Of a DNA stretch of 24,384 bases, positions 8,553 to 17,100 are shown piece after piece. The DNA comes from DATEMK01 sp035275625. Lineage in GTDB: Bacteria; Bacteroidota; Bacteroidia; AKYH767-A; OLB10. Position 1 is the stretch's first letter. Each line of letters begins with the position of its first letter. The notes under the pieces were generated by a model that saw only the letters and a list, made by a program, of their open reading frames with translations, made no database searches and was not told where the DNA came from. Position numbers and translations under genes: made by a program. The stretch lies in assembly GCA_035275625.1 (NCBI GenBank), contig DATEMK010000312.1, positions 1 to 24,384 of the forward strand, given 5' to 3'.

Positions 8553-10598
8553 ATGAAGCTTCAAAATTATGCCCGGGGCAAATGGGTAACGGGCAAAGGC
8601 AATGGACAGGTTTTGTTTAACGCCATCAATGGCGAGGAAGTAGGGGTTGCATCAAGCGATGGTCTTGACTTTGCAACCATGATGGAATATGCACGCAAAA
8701 CGGGTGGGCCTGCTTTGCGCAAAATGACTTTTCACGAGCGCGGCAGGATGTTAAAAGCATTGGCATTTCACCTGCTTGAAAAAAAAGATTCTTTTTATAA
8801 AATCAGCTGGGCAACCGGGGCGACCAAAGCCGACAGTTGGGTGGATATTGAAGGAGGTATCGGAAACTTATTTTCGTATGCCAGCCTGCGAAGGCAATTT
8901 CCTGATGAAACTTTTTGCCTTGAAGGCGATGTGGCAAAGCTTTCCAGGGGCGGATCGTTTATTGGTCATCATATCTGTGTTCCGAAAGAAGGGGTGGCAA
9001 TCCATATCAATGCCTTTAATTTTCCTGTTTGGGGAATGCTGGAAAAAGTAGCCGTCAACTGGCTTGCAGGCGTTCCGGCAATTGTGAAACCTGCTACGAT
9101 CACTTCTTTTCTGACGGAAGCGGTAACCCGTGAAATCATTTCATCAGGAATTTTATCTGAAGGTGCGCTGCAATTGATTGTAGGCTCCGCAAATGGAATA
9201 TTAGACCATGTCATCAGCCAGGATGTGGTGACATTTACAGGTTCAGCTTCCACAGGAAAAAAATTAAAATCGCATCCGCGCTTAATTGAAGAAACTGTTC
9301 CGTTTAATCTTGAATCCGATTCACTCAATTGCTGCATTCTTGGCTCTGATGTAAAAACATCCGATCCGGAATTTGAAATATTTATTAAAGAGGTGCAGCG
9401 TGAAATGACCACCAAAGCGGGGCAAAAATGTACTGCGGTGAGAAGGATAATGGTCCCTGCCAACATGCTGGAAGATGTGCAGATTGCTCTCGGAAAACGA
9501 TTATCATCCACCACCATAGGCGACCCTAACGTGGAGGGAGTACGAATGGGAGCACTTGCAGGCAAATCACAGGTGGAAGAAGTAAAGCAAAAAGTTCTGG
9601 AATTAAAGAAAACCCAGCAGATTGTTTTTGGCGATCTTGAAAATTTTAATGTCGTGGGTGCAGATAAGAATAAAGGAGCATTCATGTCACCCATTCTTTT
9701 CATGAATGATAATCCCTTTAAAAATACTGATGTGCATCAAATAGAAGCATTCGGTCCCGTCAGTACGCTCATGCCTTATAAAAATACGGAAGAAGCCATT
9801 GAGCTTGCAAAAATGGGAAAAGGTTCTCTCGTAAGCTCGATTGTAACTGCTGATGATAAGATAGCAAAGCAATATGTTCTCGGTGCAGCCTCTATGCATG
9901 GAAGAATTTTAATTCTCAACCGTGATTGTGCAAAAGAAAGCACCGGTCATGGTTCCCCATTGCCTATGCTTGTACATGGCGGTCCCGGAAGAGCCGGTGG
10001 CGGTGAAGAAATGGGCGGGAAACGGGGGGTGTTTCATTACCTCCAGCGTACTGCCATTCAGGGATCCCCATCTACCATAACCAATATCACCAACAATTAT
10101 CAATATGGAGGAAAATATATCGAGAAAGATGTGCATCCTTTCAAAAAACATTTTGAAGAACTGGAAATCGGTGAAACATTAATTACGGCTAAGCATACCG
10201 TTACGGAAGCAGACATTGTAAATTTTGCAAACGTAAGCGGAGATAATTTTTATGCGCACATGGATGCTACTTCGCTGGAAGGAACCATTTTTACTCAGCG
10301 TGTTGCTCATGGATATTTTATACTCAGCAAAGCAGCCGGCTTATTTGTGGATGCAAAAAAAGGTCCCGTACTTTTAAATTATGGCCTGGATGAATGCCGT
10401 TTTATAAAACCGGTTTATCCCGGAACCACCATTGGAGTGCGTTTCACCGTAAAAGAAAAAACTGAGCAGGAGAAGAAAACCCCGGAAGATGTCGCAAAAG
10501 GCATTGTAAAGTTCCTGGTGGATGTTTATGACCAGGCGGGCGAATCGGTGGCAATTGCAACAATTTTAACAATGGTAAAGAAAAAGAACCAACAATAA
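8553..10598 (+). CDS. paaZ: PaaZ: bifunctional oxepin-CoA hydrolase / 3-oxo-5,6-dehydrosuberyl-CoA semialdehyde dehydrogenase
   Basis: PaaZ opens the ring of oxepin-CoA and oxidises the resulting aldehyde in aerobic phenylacetate catabolism. The 681-residue length and two-domain order match the family. Residues 1 to about 510 are an aldehyde dehydrogenase with TFTGSASTG (228-235), general base Glu254 in FNLESDSLN and nucleophile Cys293 in AGQKCTAVRR. Residues about 530-681 form a MaoC-type (R)-hydratase domain with Asp564 and His569 in GDNFYAHMD, corresponding to E. coli Asp561/His566. The other paa genes (paaABCDE, K, H, J) are not in the window; only a crotonase homologue follows. It is first in a three-gene plus-strand cluster with 30- and 49-nt gaps. 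All catalytic residues are present, so it should be active. A minor alternative role is aldehyde detoxification of a related CoA thioester. Confidence 0.93.
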   Translation: MKLQNYARGKWVTGKGNGQVLFNAINGEEVGVASSDGLDFATMMEYARKTGGPALRKMTFHERGRMLKALAFHLLEKKDSFYKISWATGATKADSWVDIEGGIGNLFSYASLRRQFPDETFCLEGDVAKLSRGGSFIGHHICVPKEGVAIHINAFNFPVWGMLEKVAVNWLAGVPAIVKPATITSFLTEAVTREIISSGILSEGALQLIVGSANGILDHVISQDVVTFTGSASTGKKLKSHPRLIEETVPFNLESDSLNCCILGSDVKTSDPEFEIFIKEVQREMTTKAGQKCTAVRRIMVPANMLEDVQIALGKRLSSTTIGDPNVEGVRMGALAGKSQVEEVKQKVLELKKTQQIVFGDLENFNVVGADKNKGAFMSPILFMNDNPFKNTDVHQIEAFGPVSTLMPYKNTEEAIELAKMGKGSLVSSIVTADDKIAKQYVLGAASMHGRILILNRDCAKESTGHGSPLPMLVHGGPGRAGGGEEMGGKRGVFHYLQRTAIQGSPSTITNITNNYQYGGKYIEKDVHPFKKHFEELEIGETLITAKHTVTEADIVNFANVSGDNFYAHMDATSLEGTIFTQRVAHGYFILSKAAGLFVDAKKGPVLLNYGLDECRFIKPVYPGTTIGVRFTVKEKTEQEKKTPEDVAKGIVKFLVDVYDQAGESVAIATILTMVKKKNQQ

Positions 10599-10628
10599 TT
10601 TTTAAATTGGTAGCCTAAAACCAAGTCA

Positions 10629-11249
10629 ATGAATCGTAAAGAAAAAATTTCTACTGTTACTTTATTCTTTTTATACGTATTTAATTTTGGAAATTTTACT
10701 TATGCCCAGGTAAAAAATCCCGTTGTCAAAACGTCACTGGTTTCATTAACTAAAGCCGAAGCAGAAATAGACAGTTTGAATAACGTCATTGTTCAGATCA
10801 AAGAAGGATATGAAAAAGCGCTGAAAATTAACCAGGGAAAGGATTCACTTATTGATGAGCTGGATGGCAAAATCCTTAAAACCCAACAGGTAAATAATGA
10901 TCTTGAAAGAAAGCTTGCCGGCTACAAAGGAGACAACCTGAAACTCGATCAAAGCAACAGGATTTTGATAATTTTTAATGCTATTGTTGGAGTGCTTTTA
11001 CTAACCACCCTGATCTGGTTTTTAAGAAATATAGGACGGAAAAAATCACCCGGTACAAGCAAACCTGCTCCTTTCAATGAAAGTTCCTCTTCTTCAAACC
11101 TGAAAACTCCAACCTCATCAAAAAATGATCATCAGTATTTTGATCTGAAGCTGGAACAATTGGAAAAACTGGGAGCTTTAAAAGAAAAAGGAGTTTTAAA
11201 CGAAGAAGAATTTAACAGGCAAAAACAGCAAATATTGGGAAATGGATGA
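10629..11249 (+). CDS. Membrane-anchored coiled-coil protein with C-terminal SHOCT-like domain
   Basis: This 206-residue protein of unknown function has a clear layout. It has an N-terminal signal peptide (about 1-26, ending TYAQ) and a charged, coiled-coil-prone region (about 40-110) rich in Lys, Glu, Asn and Leu. A transmembrane helix follows (about 112-133, IFNAIVGVLLLTTLIWFL), then a Ser/Pro-rich linker and a SHOCT-type short helical domain at about 172-203 (LEQLEKLGALKEKGVLNEEEF). SHOCT domains are small C-terminal modules thought to mediate oligomerisation. The topology predicts a periplasmic coiled coil and a cytoplasmic SHOCT tail. It lies 30 nt after paaZ and 49 nt before the crotonase gene, suggesting co-transcription, but nothing links it biochemically to phenylacetate degradation. 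Confidence 0.75.
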   Translation: MNRKEKISTVTLFFLYVFNFGNFTYAQVKNPVVKTSLVSLTKAEAEIDSLNNVIVQIKEGYEKALKINQGKDSLIDELDGKILKTQQVNNDLERKLAGYKGDNLKLDQSNRILIIFNAIVGVLLLTTLIWFLRNIGRKKSPGTSKPAPFNESSSSSNLKTPTSSKNDHQYFDLKLEQLEKLGALKEKGVLNEEEFNRQKQQILGNG

Positions 11250-11263
11250 AGGGATGGATGATA

Positions 11264-11280
11264 GACCATAGACGATGGTC
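11264..11280. repeat. Small inverted repeat between the SHOCT and crotonase genes
   Basis: GACCAT (11264-11269) and ATGGTC (11275-11280) form a 6-bp stem with a 5-nt loop in the 49-nt spacer, amid imperfect GGATGGATG-type repeats. There is no T-run, so it is not an intrinsic terminator. It could affect translation of the following gene. Confidence 0.45.
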
Positions 11281-11298
11281 AATAGATCATTGAATATT

Positions 11299-12063
11299 AT
11301 GAACGAACAGGGACGCGTTTCAACTGAAATAAAAAACAGCATTGCTTTTATTACCTTTTATCATCCGCAAAGCAATTCTATGCCCGGAACATTATTGCGG
11401 GAACTTGCGAATGCAATTACTAAGGCAGGAGAAAACGAAAATGCAAAGGTAATCGTGCTGCAAAGCGAAGGCGAAAAAACTTTTTGCGCAGGCGCTTCAT
11501 TTGATGAACTGGTTACTATTCATGATTTTGAAACAGGCCACTATTTTTTTTCAGGATTTGCGTCTGTAATTAATGCCATGCGAAAAGTGCCAAAGTTTGT
11601 TATAGCGCGTGTGCAGGGAAAAGCTGTTGGCGGTGGAGTGGGAATTGCAGCTGCAGCGGATTATACTATTGCACACGAAAGCGCCTCTGTAAAACTTAGC
11701 GAACTGGCAGTCGGTATCGGTCCTTTTGTAGTGGGCCCTGTTGTGGAAAGAAAAATCGGGAAAGCGGCTTTTATGTCTTTAACAATAAATGCAACTGCCT
11801 GGAAAGATGCAGGCTGGGCAATGAATAACGGCTTGTATGCTGAAGTATGCTCCACTCATGAAGAGCTTGACAAAGCTCTACTGGCATTGAGCGACCGTCT
11901 TGCAAAAAGCAATCCGGATGCAATGATGTTTTTGAAAAAAATATTCTGGGAAGGGACGGAACATTGGGATGCTTTGCTTTCAGAACGTGCTGCCATGAGC
12001 GGGAAGTTAGTGCTCTCAGATTTTACTAAGAAAGCTATAGAGAAATTTAAAAGCAAAGGGTAG
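11299..12063 (+). CDS. Enoyl-CoA hydratase/isomerase family (crotonase-fold) protein
   Basis: This is a 254-residue crotonase-superfamily enzyme acting on acyl-CoA thioesters. The oxyanion-hole segment CAGASFDEL (63-71) and the second oxyanion loop AVGGGVGIAA (109-118) are clear. Of the two classical hydratase glutamates, the first (GGGCE in rat crotonase) is Gly115 here, while the second is kept as Glu135 in KLSELAVG. This favours an isomerase or a specialised hydratase over a generic enoyl-CoA hydratase. The ATG at 11299 is chosen over an in-frame ATG at 11275, because the family N-terminus begins just after it and the upstream eight codons lie in the inverted repeat. Placement downstream of paaZ suggests a role like PaaF/PaaG or in the beta-oxidation that follows ring opening; this is inference. 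It ends before a strong terminator. Confidence 0.88.
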   Translation: MNEQGRVSTEIKNSIAFITFYHPQSNSMPGTLLRELANAITKAGENENAKVIVLQSEGEKTFCAGASFDELVTIHDFETGHYFFSGFASVINAMRKVPKFVIARVQGKAVGGGVGIAAAADYTIAHESASVKLSELAVGIGPFVVGPVVERKIGKAAFMSLTINATAWKDAGWAMNNGLYAEVCSTHEELDKALLALSDRLAKSNPDAMMFLKKIFWEGTEHWDALLSERAAMSGKLVLSDFTKKAIEKFKSKG

Positions 12064-12116
12064 GCAGTTTCCGGTTTCAATTTAAAAATTTTGAGATGTT
12101 CCTGGGAGTATAAAGT

Positions 12117-12169
12117 AACAGGGCTGCACGTCCCGATAGTTATCAGGATCATGCAGCCCTGTTTTTTTT
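12117..12169 (+). terminator. Nested-palindrome intrinsic terminator after the paaZ cluster
   Basis: A 12-bp perfect stem (AACAGGGCTGCA at 12117-12128, TGCAGCCCTGTT at 12152-12163) is followed by T8 (12162-12169). Its loop holds a second near-perfect hairpin, TCCCGATA-gt-TATCAGGA (12131-12148, one mismatch). It lies between convergent genes, ends the paaZ transcript, and may also block read-through from the opposite side. Confidence 0.85.
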
Positions 12170-12181
12170 AGAATATGGATT

Positions 12182-14050
12182 TTACTCTTTTACCAATTGC
12201 AGGAACACAGTTTCAGATTTAGCTTTCACCTGTAAAACATAAATACCCGGAGAAAGAGCTGACATATCCAGGTCTGATCTGAATAAATTACCGGATGGAT
12301 ATATTGTTTTGTTTATTACATATTGTCCTGTTGAGTTCATCACAGATAGTTCTGCAGATGACTCATCATAAGTAAATTCAACTGTTGCAATATCAGAAGC
12401 CGGGTTGGGATAAACCTGCAATGCCGATCCGTTCGACAGAATATAATTTACTGATACAACTGTAATAGTTATAGTGTATGTGTCACTGCACATTCCGTTT
12501 GATACGGTGAGGGTTATGGTATAAGTCCCCGCAAGAGCATACGTGTGAACAGGATTTTGAGTAATATCAGTACTACTGTCCCCAAAATCCCATAACCACG
12601 ATGTTGCACCCGCAGAGGTATCTGTAAACGTGTACGTCAGGTTATTTACAGAGAAGGTAAATCCGGCAACGGGGCTTGGATTAACCACAACTTCTATTGA
12701 ATCGTAACCCGTACAGCCGGTCGTGCCTGAAGTGGCAGATACTGTATAAACGGTAGTTGCAACAGGGCTTACAGTTTGATTTTGTCCGACCAGGTTTCCC
12801 GGCTGCCATACATAAGTAATTCCGAAAGGGGGTCCCTGTACAAAGGCATGCAGGTTCACAGATTGACCGCTGCAGATGGTATCGAAGTTTACAGTTGCAG
12901 TAGCAATAGGGGAGGCGACAACATTTACAGTAATGTTTGCTGATCCTGAGCAACCCGTTGTATCCATTCCGATCACAGTGTAGGTAGTGGAAACAAGGGG
13001 AGCGGCAAGTGCAGAATCACCAACCGTGTTAGTTGCAATGTTTGGCGTCCATGTATATGTTGTTGCTCCGCTTGCCACGAGAACCAGGGGATCACTGCCT
13101 GAACAAAAGTTAACTGTCTGCCCGGGATTGATAGTTACAACAGGAACAGGATTCGGGCTGACTTCAATGAATAAAACGGAACTTGTATCCGTAGCACCGC
13201 CATTAGAACAGGAAACATAACACCTGAACCAGGTTGATGTGGTAATAGGCCCTGTATTAATTGTACCAGCGCTTATTCCAAAATCAGTCCAGGGGCCTGT
13301 ATTAGTTGGCCCTGATTGCCACTGATAGGTGAGCCCTCCGGCATTTAAACCGGTTCCTGTAAGGCCTAAGTCGGCATCCCCTGAGCCGCCACAAATGAGT
13401 GTGTCGCTTGCAGTGACATTTCCTGCCGTAAAAGCGCTTGTACACGCTACAGGGTATTCATCCCAGCTTACGTCATCTATAAAAATATTTTCACCTCCGC
13501 GGGCTGTGCCATTTAACAGGATGTAATTAGTGTCTGTATTAAATGAAGTTGGCACATTGAACGTGTATTGATACCATCCGTCAGCCGGCTCGTTCTGGGG
13601 CAGGAAAAAAAACCTGCTTCGGGCAACCGCGCCAATGTGTACAGCCGCGGTAAGTGTATTTGCCGTATTAACAAAAATACTAAGGCTGTCACCGGCAGTG
13701 GAACCGCCATCACGGTATATCCATAAACTGACAGTGGGTATAGAACCGCTTGCTCCTGAATAATCAATAACAGGAGTTGTCATTAATTCCTGGTCACCCG
13801 GAGGGCCCATAAATACGGTGAACCGCGCCATTGCTGCACCGCTGTGAGGGGTGCATGTAGGGTTGTTTCCTGTAGTCCTTCGAACCCACAAACTGCCAGC
13901 GCCACCTGTAATAGCCCATCCTGCAGGCGGAAATGTAATACTGTCAAAACTTTCTGTGTTTACTACCTGCGCTGAAGCATCGGGTAAGTCAATAAATTGA
14001 GCAAGCATTAGCGTGCCCGCAATGATAAATTTTAAGAGAAGTCTTTTCAT
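12182..14050 (-). CDS. Secreted multidomain surface protein: choice-of-anchor J-like, Ig-like and PKD domains, T9SS type A sorting domain
   Basis: This 622-residue exported protein is likely an adhesin or polysaccharide/protein-binding surface component. A signal peptide ends near residue 28 (DASAQ). Residues about 32-200 form a jelly-roll lectin-like domain of the cleaved-adhesin/choice-of-anchor J type (SFDSITFPPAGW ... FIDDVSWDE). Two or three Ig-like domains with conserved cysteine pairs follow (about 200-458). A PKD domain comes next at about 459-531, with the classical WLWDFGDSS and the HTYALAGTYTITLTV strand. The T9SS type A tail starts at LQVYPNPASD (about 544) and runs to the end. 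No catalytic domain is seen. It starts 64 nt after the giant repeat protein on the same strand and may share its transcript. It has no frameshift. Confidence 0.88.
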   Translation of the reverse strand: MKRLLLKFIIAGTLMLAQFIDLPDASAQVVNTESFDSITFPPAGWAITGGAGSLWVRRTTGNNPTCTPHSGAAMARFTVFMGPPGDQELMTTPVIDYSGASGSIPTVSLWIYRDGGSTAGDSLSIFVNTANTLTAAVHIGAVARSRFFFLPQNEPADGWYQYTFNVPTSFNTDTNYILLNGTARGGENIFIDDVSWDEYPVACTSAFTAGNVTASDTLICGGSGDADLGLTGTGLNAGGLTYQWQSGPTNTGPWTDFGISAGTINTGPITTSTWFRCYVSCSNGGATDTSSVLFIEVSPNPVPVVTINPGQTVNFCSGSDPLVLVASGATTYTWTPNIATNTVGDSALAAPLVSTTYTVIGMDTTGCSGSANITVNVVASPIATATVNFDTICSGQSVNLHAFVQGPPFGITYVWQPGNLVGQNQTVSPVATTVYTVSATSGTTGCTGYDSIEVVVNPSPVAGFTFSVNNLTYTFTDTSAGATSWLWDFGDSSTDITQNPVHTYALAGTYTITLTVSNGMCSDTYTITITVVSVNYILSNGSALQVYPNPASDIATVEFTYDESSAELSVMNSTGQYVINKTIYPSGNLFRSDLDMSALSPGIYVLQVKAKSETVFLQLVKE

Positions 14051-14054
14051 TTTT

Positions 14055-14073
14055 ATATAAATTAAATTTATAT
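14055..14073. repeat. AT-rich inverted repeat in the leader of the 622-residue protein
   Basis: ATATAAATT (14055-14063) and AATTTATAT (14065-14073) are perfect 9-bp arms around one base, directly before the start codon at 14050. It could be a leader hairpin or an operator, but such a sequence can also arise by chance in AT-only DNA. Confidence 0.35.
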
Positions 14074-14114
14074 TAATTTGTGTCGGTTTATATTTTATTT
14101 ATTTTCAATCTGAT

Positions 14115-17100
14115 TTATTTATTTCTGATCATGGTAACTGTTCCATTAAAAGATTTGTCAGCAATTTTAACAATTATATAGTAAGTACCTTCAGGCATAA
14201 ACTTACCGGTATTGTCTTTCATTCCATTCCAATGATCCATTGACGGAGTACTTTTAAATACCCTTTCCCCCCAGCGGTTATATATTTCGTATTCACTGCA
14301 ATCTGCCAGGTGAATAGTCGTTCCGAGCTTAAAGCGATCATTGGAACCATCTCCGTTAGGAGTAAATACGTTTGGCATAACGCTGAATAACTGCGAAATT
14401 GCTGTAGACATAAAATCTAAGGTGCTGGTATCGGAACACATCTGGTTATAGGCTATTAAAGTAATAGTATTATTCCCGGATAAATTCAGCTGCACATGCG
14501 GATTGTCAAAAATCGAAGTTGTTCCGTTCGGAAAAATCCATTGGTAGTGATTAGCATCAATACTTGTATTCGTAAGGGAACCTTTGTATCCTTCGCAGGT
14601 TAAGGCATTGAGAGTACCATCCTCAACAGTAAATGAAGCCTGCGGCACCACGTGAACATGAACAGTTACCTTATCGGTATTAGAGCATCCGTTAGCATCT
14701 GTGCCGGTAACCGTGTAGGTGGTGAGTGAAGTTGGTGAAGCAACCGGGTTGCTCACAGTACTGTTATTAAGCGTTCCTGCCGGTGTCCAGTTGAAAGAAA
14801 TTCCTCCGCTTGCCGAAAGGTTTGCATTGGTTCCTTCACAAATAGTTGTATCACCTGATGCAGTAATAGCCGGCAAGGCATTTACGGTGATAGTAACCGT
14901 GGCTGAATCAACACACGTGTTCTGATCCATGACAATAACGGTATAAGTTGTAGTTGTTGTCGGGGTGGCTACCGGGTTATTAATATTCGGATTGTTAAGA
15001 GTGCCGGTTGGCGACCATTGATATGTGCTGCCGCCACCTGCAGTAAGCTGGATAGAACTTCCTATGCAAACGGCTGAATTCGGAGTAAGTGTAATTACAG
15101 GCAAATTATTTACAGTAACCAATACACTGTCGCTGTTTTTACAGCCGAAAGTATCCGTAACAAAAACAATATATACCGTTGAAGTAGCCGGGCTGGCTAT
15201 AGGGTTGGAAATAGTAGTACTGCTTAAGCCTGCCGGAGGAGACCATATATAGCTGACTCCACCGGATGCATTAAGCTGAACTCCCTGGCCGGTACAAACA
15301 TCAACATCAGAACCGGCATTGGCTGCCGGAAGTGTATGCACTGTTATAGTCAGAGAAACAGTATCTCCGACACATCCATAAGAATTTGTTTCTATTACAG
15401 AGACAGTTACCGTTCCACTTGCTGTCCAGTTGGCAGTTATAGCATTGGTGCCGTTACCGGATAAAATAGTGCCCCCGTTTATCAGCCAATTATATGTAGA
15501 GCTGCTTGTATTAGTAACGGAGAAACTGCCGGAATCTGAAATGCAAACATCTATAGGTCCTGAAATGGGGCTTGTTGCAGGGGCCGGATTTATTGTAACA
15601 TAAAGCGTATCAGAAGTTCCAAAACAAGTATCTACAGCCGTAACGCTCGTTTCTTCGTACCACAAAGCAACCACCTGGGGGCCGGAAACAGTCCAGTCAA
15701 CGGTGGCAACATTCGTCCCGTTTCCTCCAACGATCACACCGCCTTGTGCAAACCAATTGTAAGTGCTTCCTGCGGTATTCAATAAAGTATAAATTATGCC
15801 CTGTGCTTCATTGGCGCAAAGCGTTGTGGGGCCGGTTGGTGCAACTGGTGTTAATAATGTATTTATTGTTATCGGCAGGACTACCGGATCAGACTGGCAT
15901 CCGTGGTCGGTTACTTCAATAACTGATACTGTGCCGCTTCCTGAAACAGTTGACCAGTCAACCGTGATTGTATCACTGTTCTGACCGCTTGCAATAGTTC
16001 CGTTAGTAACCGTCCAGACATAAGTTGAATTTGGATTCGGGTTGTTTACCCAATACTGAACACCCGTAACCCCGGGGCAAACTGATAATGTTCCGGATAT
16101 GCTGCTGAGAGTCGCTGCCGGGTTTACTATAATTGTAATGGTATCCGAATTAGTGCATAAACTTCCGTCTGTACCAACTACTACATAGGTAGTGGCTGTA
16201 ACCGGGGAAACTTGTATGCTTGAACCGGTCCCGATGTTTGGGCCGCCTAAAATGCTCCATGTGTAGTTTGTGGCCCCGGTTGCTGTTAATGTCAAAGTAT
16301 CACCAACACATATTGAATCAAGAGGAGCAGCAGTAATCTGAACAAGCGGCAGCGGATTCACAGTAATTGTAATGGTGTCGGAATTAGAACAGGAGAACCC
16401 GTTGGTGCCGGTTAATATATAGGTGGTTGTTACAGCAGGGTTCACTACAAATACTGAATCGGTGCTGACAGGGTTTCCGGGTGATGTTGCAAGCGCCCAG
16501 CTGTAGCCTGTTGCTCCTGTTGCTATTAAGGTAGCAGAGCCGCCAATACAAATTGAAGTTGGATTAGCTGAAGCTGAAACATTAGGTTGCGGATTAATCG
16601 TGATAGTAACATCATCAGTTGTTATACAGCCATTAAGATTGGTTGTAACCGTATAAGTAATAGCGATTGGAGTGGAGCCTGTGTTACTAACTATCAGTAT
16701 CGGATCGGAGATAGTGGTGTTGCTCAAACCCGCTGCAGGAGTCCATAAATAAGTATATCCTGTTGTTGAAGATGTTCCCAGCTGTATTGTATCCCCACTG
16801 CAAAGCGTGACATCAGGCCCTGCATTTGAAACAGGGTTTGGATTTACAATAATCATGATAGTGTCGCTGTCAACACAGCCGAACAAGTCAGTTGATACAA
16901 TGTAATAAACCGTATCAGGCACCCCGGATGTATTAATAAGGGTTAGCGTAGGGTTGCTTACAGTAGTGCTGCTCAGCCCGGTTCCCGGTGTCCAGGTATA
17001 TACATAGTTGGGTGTTGAAGAGGAACCGATAACAACACTGTTGCCGCTGCAGATAACTGTGTCAGGACCGGCAACTGCTGTTGGTTCGGGCCCGGAGATG

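Noticed and set aside
8362..8556. Plus-strand 64-codon frame across the S15-paaZ intergenic region
   Set aside because: It overlaps both gene starts and the paaZ promoter box, and the translation has no family features.
8969..9703. 244-codon open frame antisense to paaZ
   Set aside because: It lies fully inside a gene with intact catalytic motifs and has no recognisable domain of its own.
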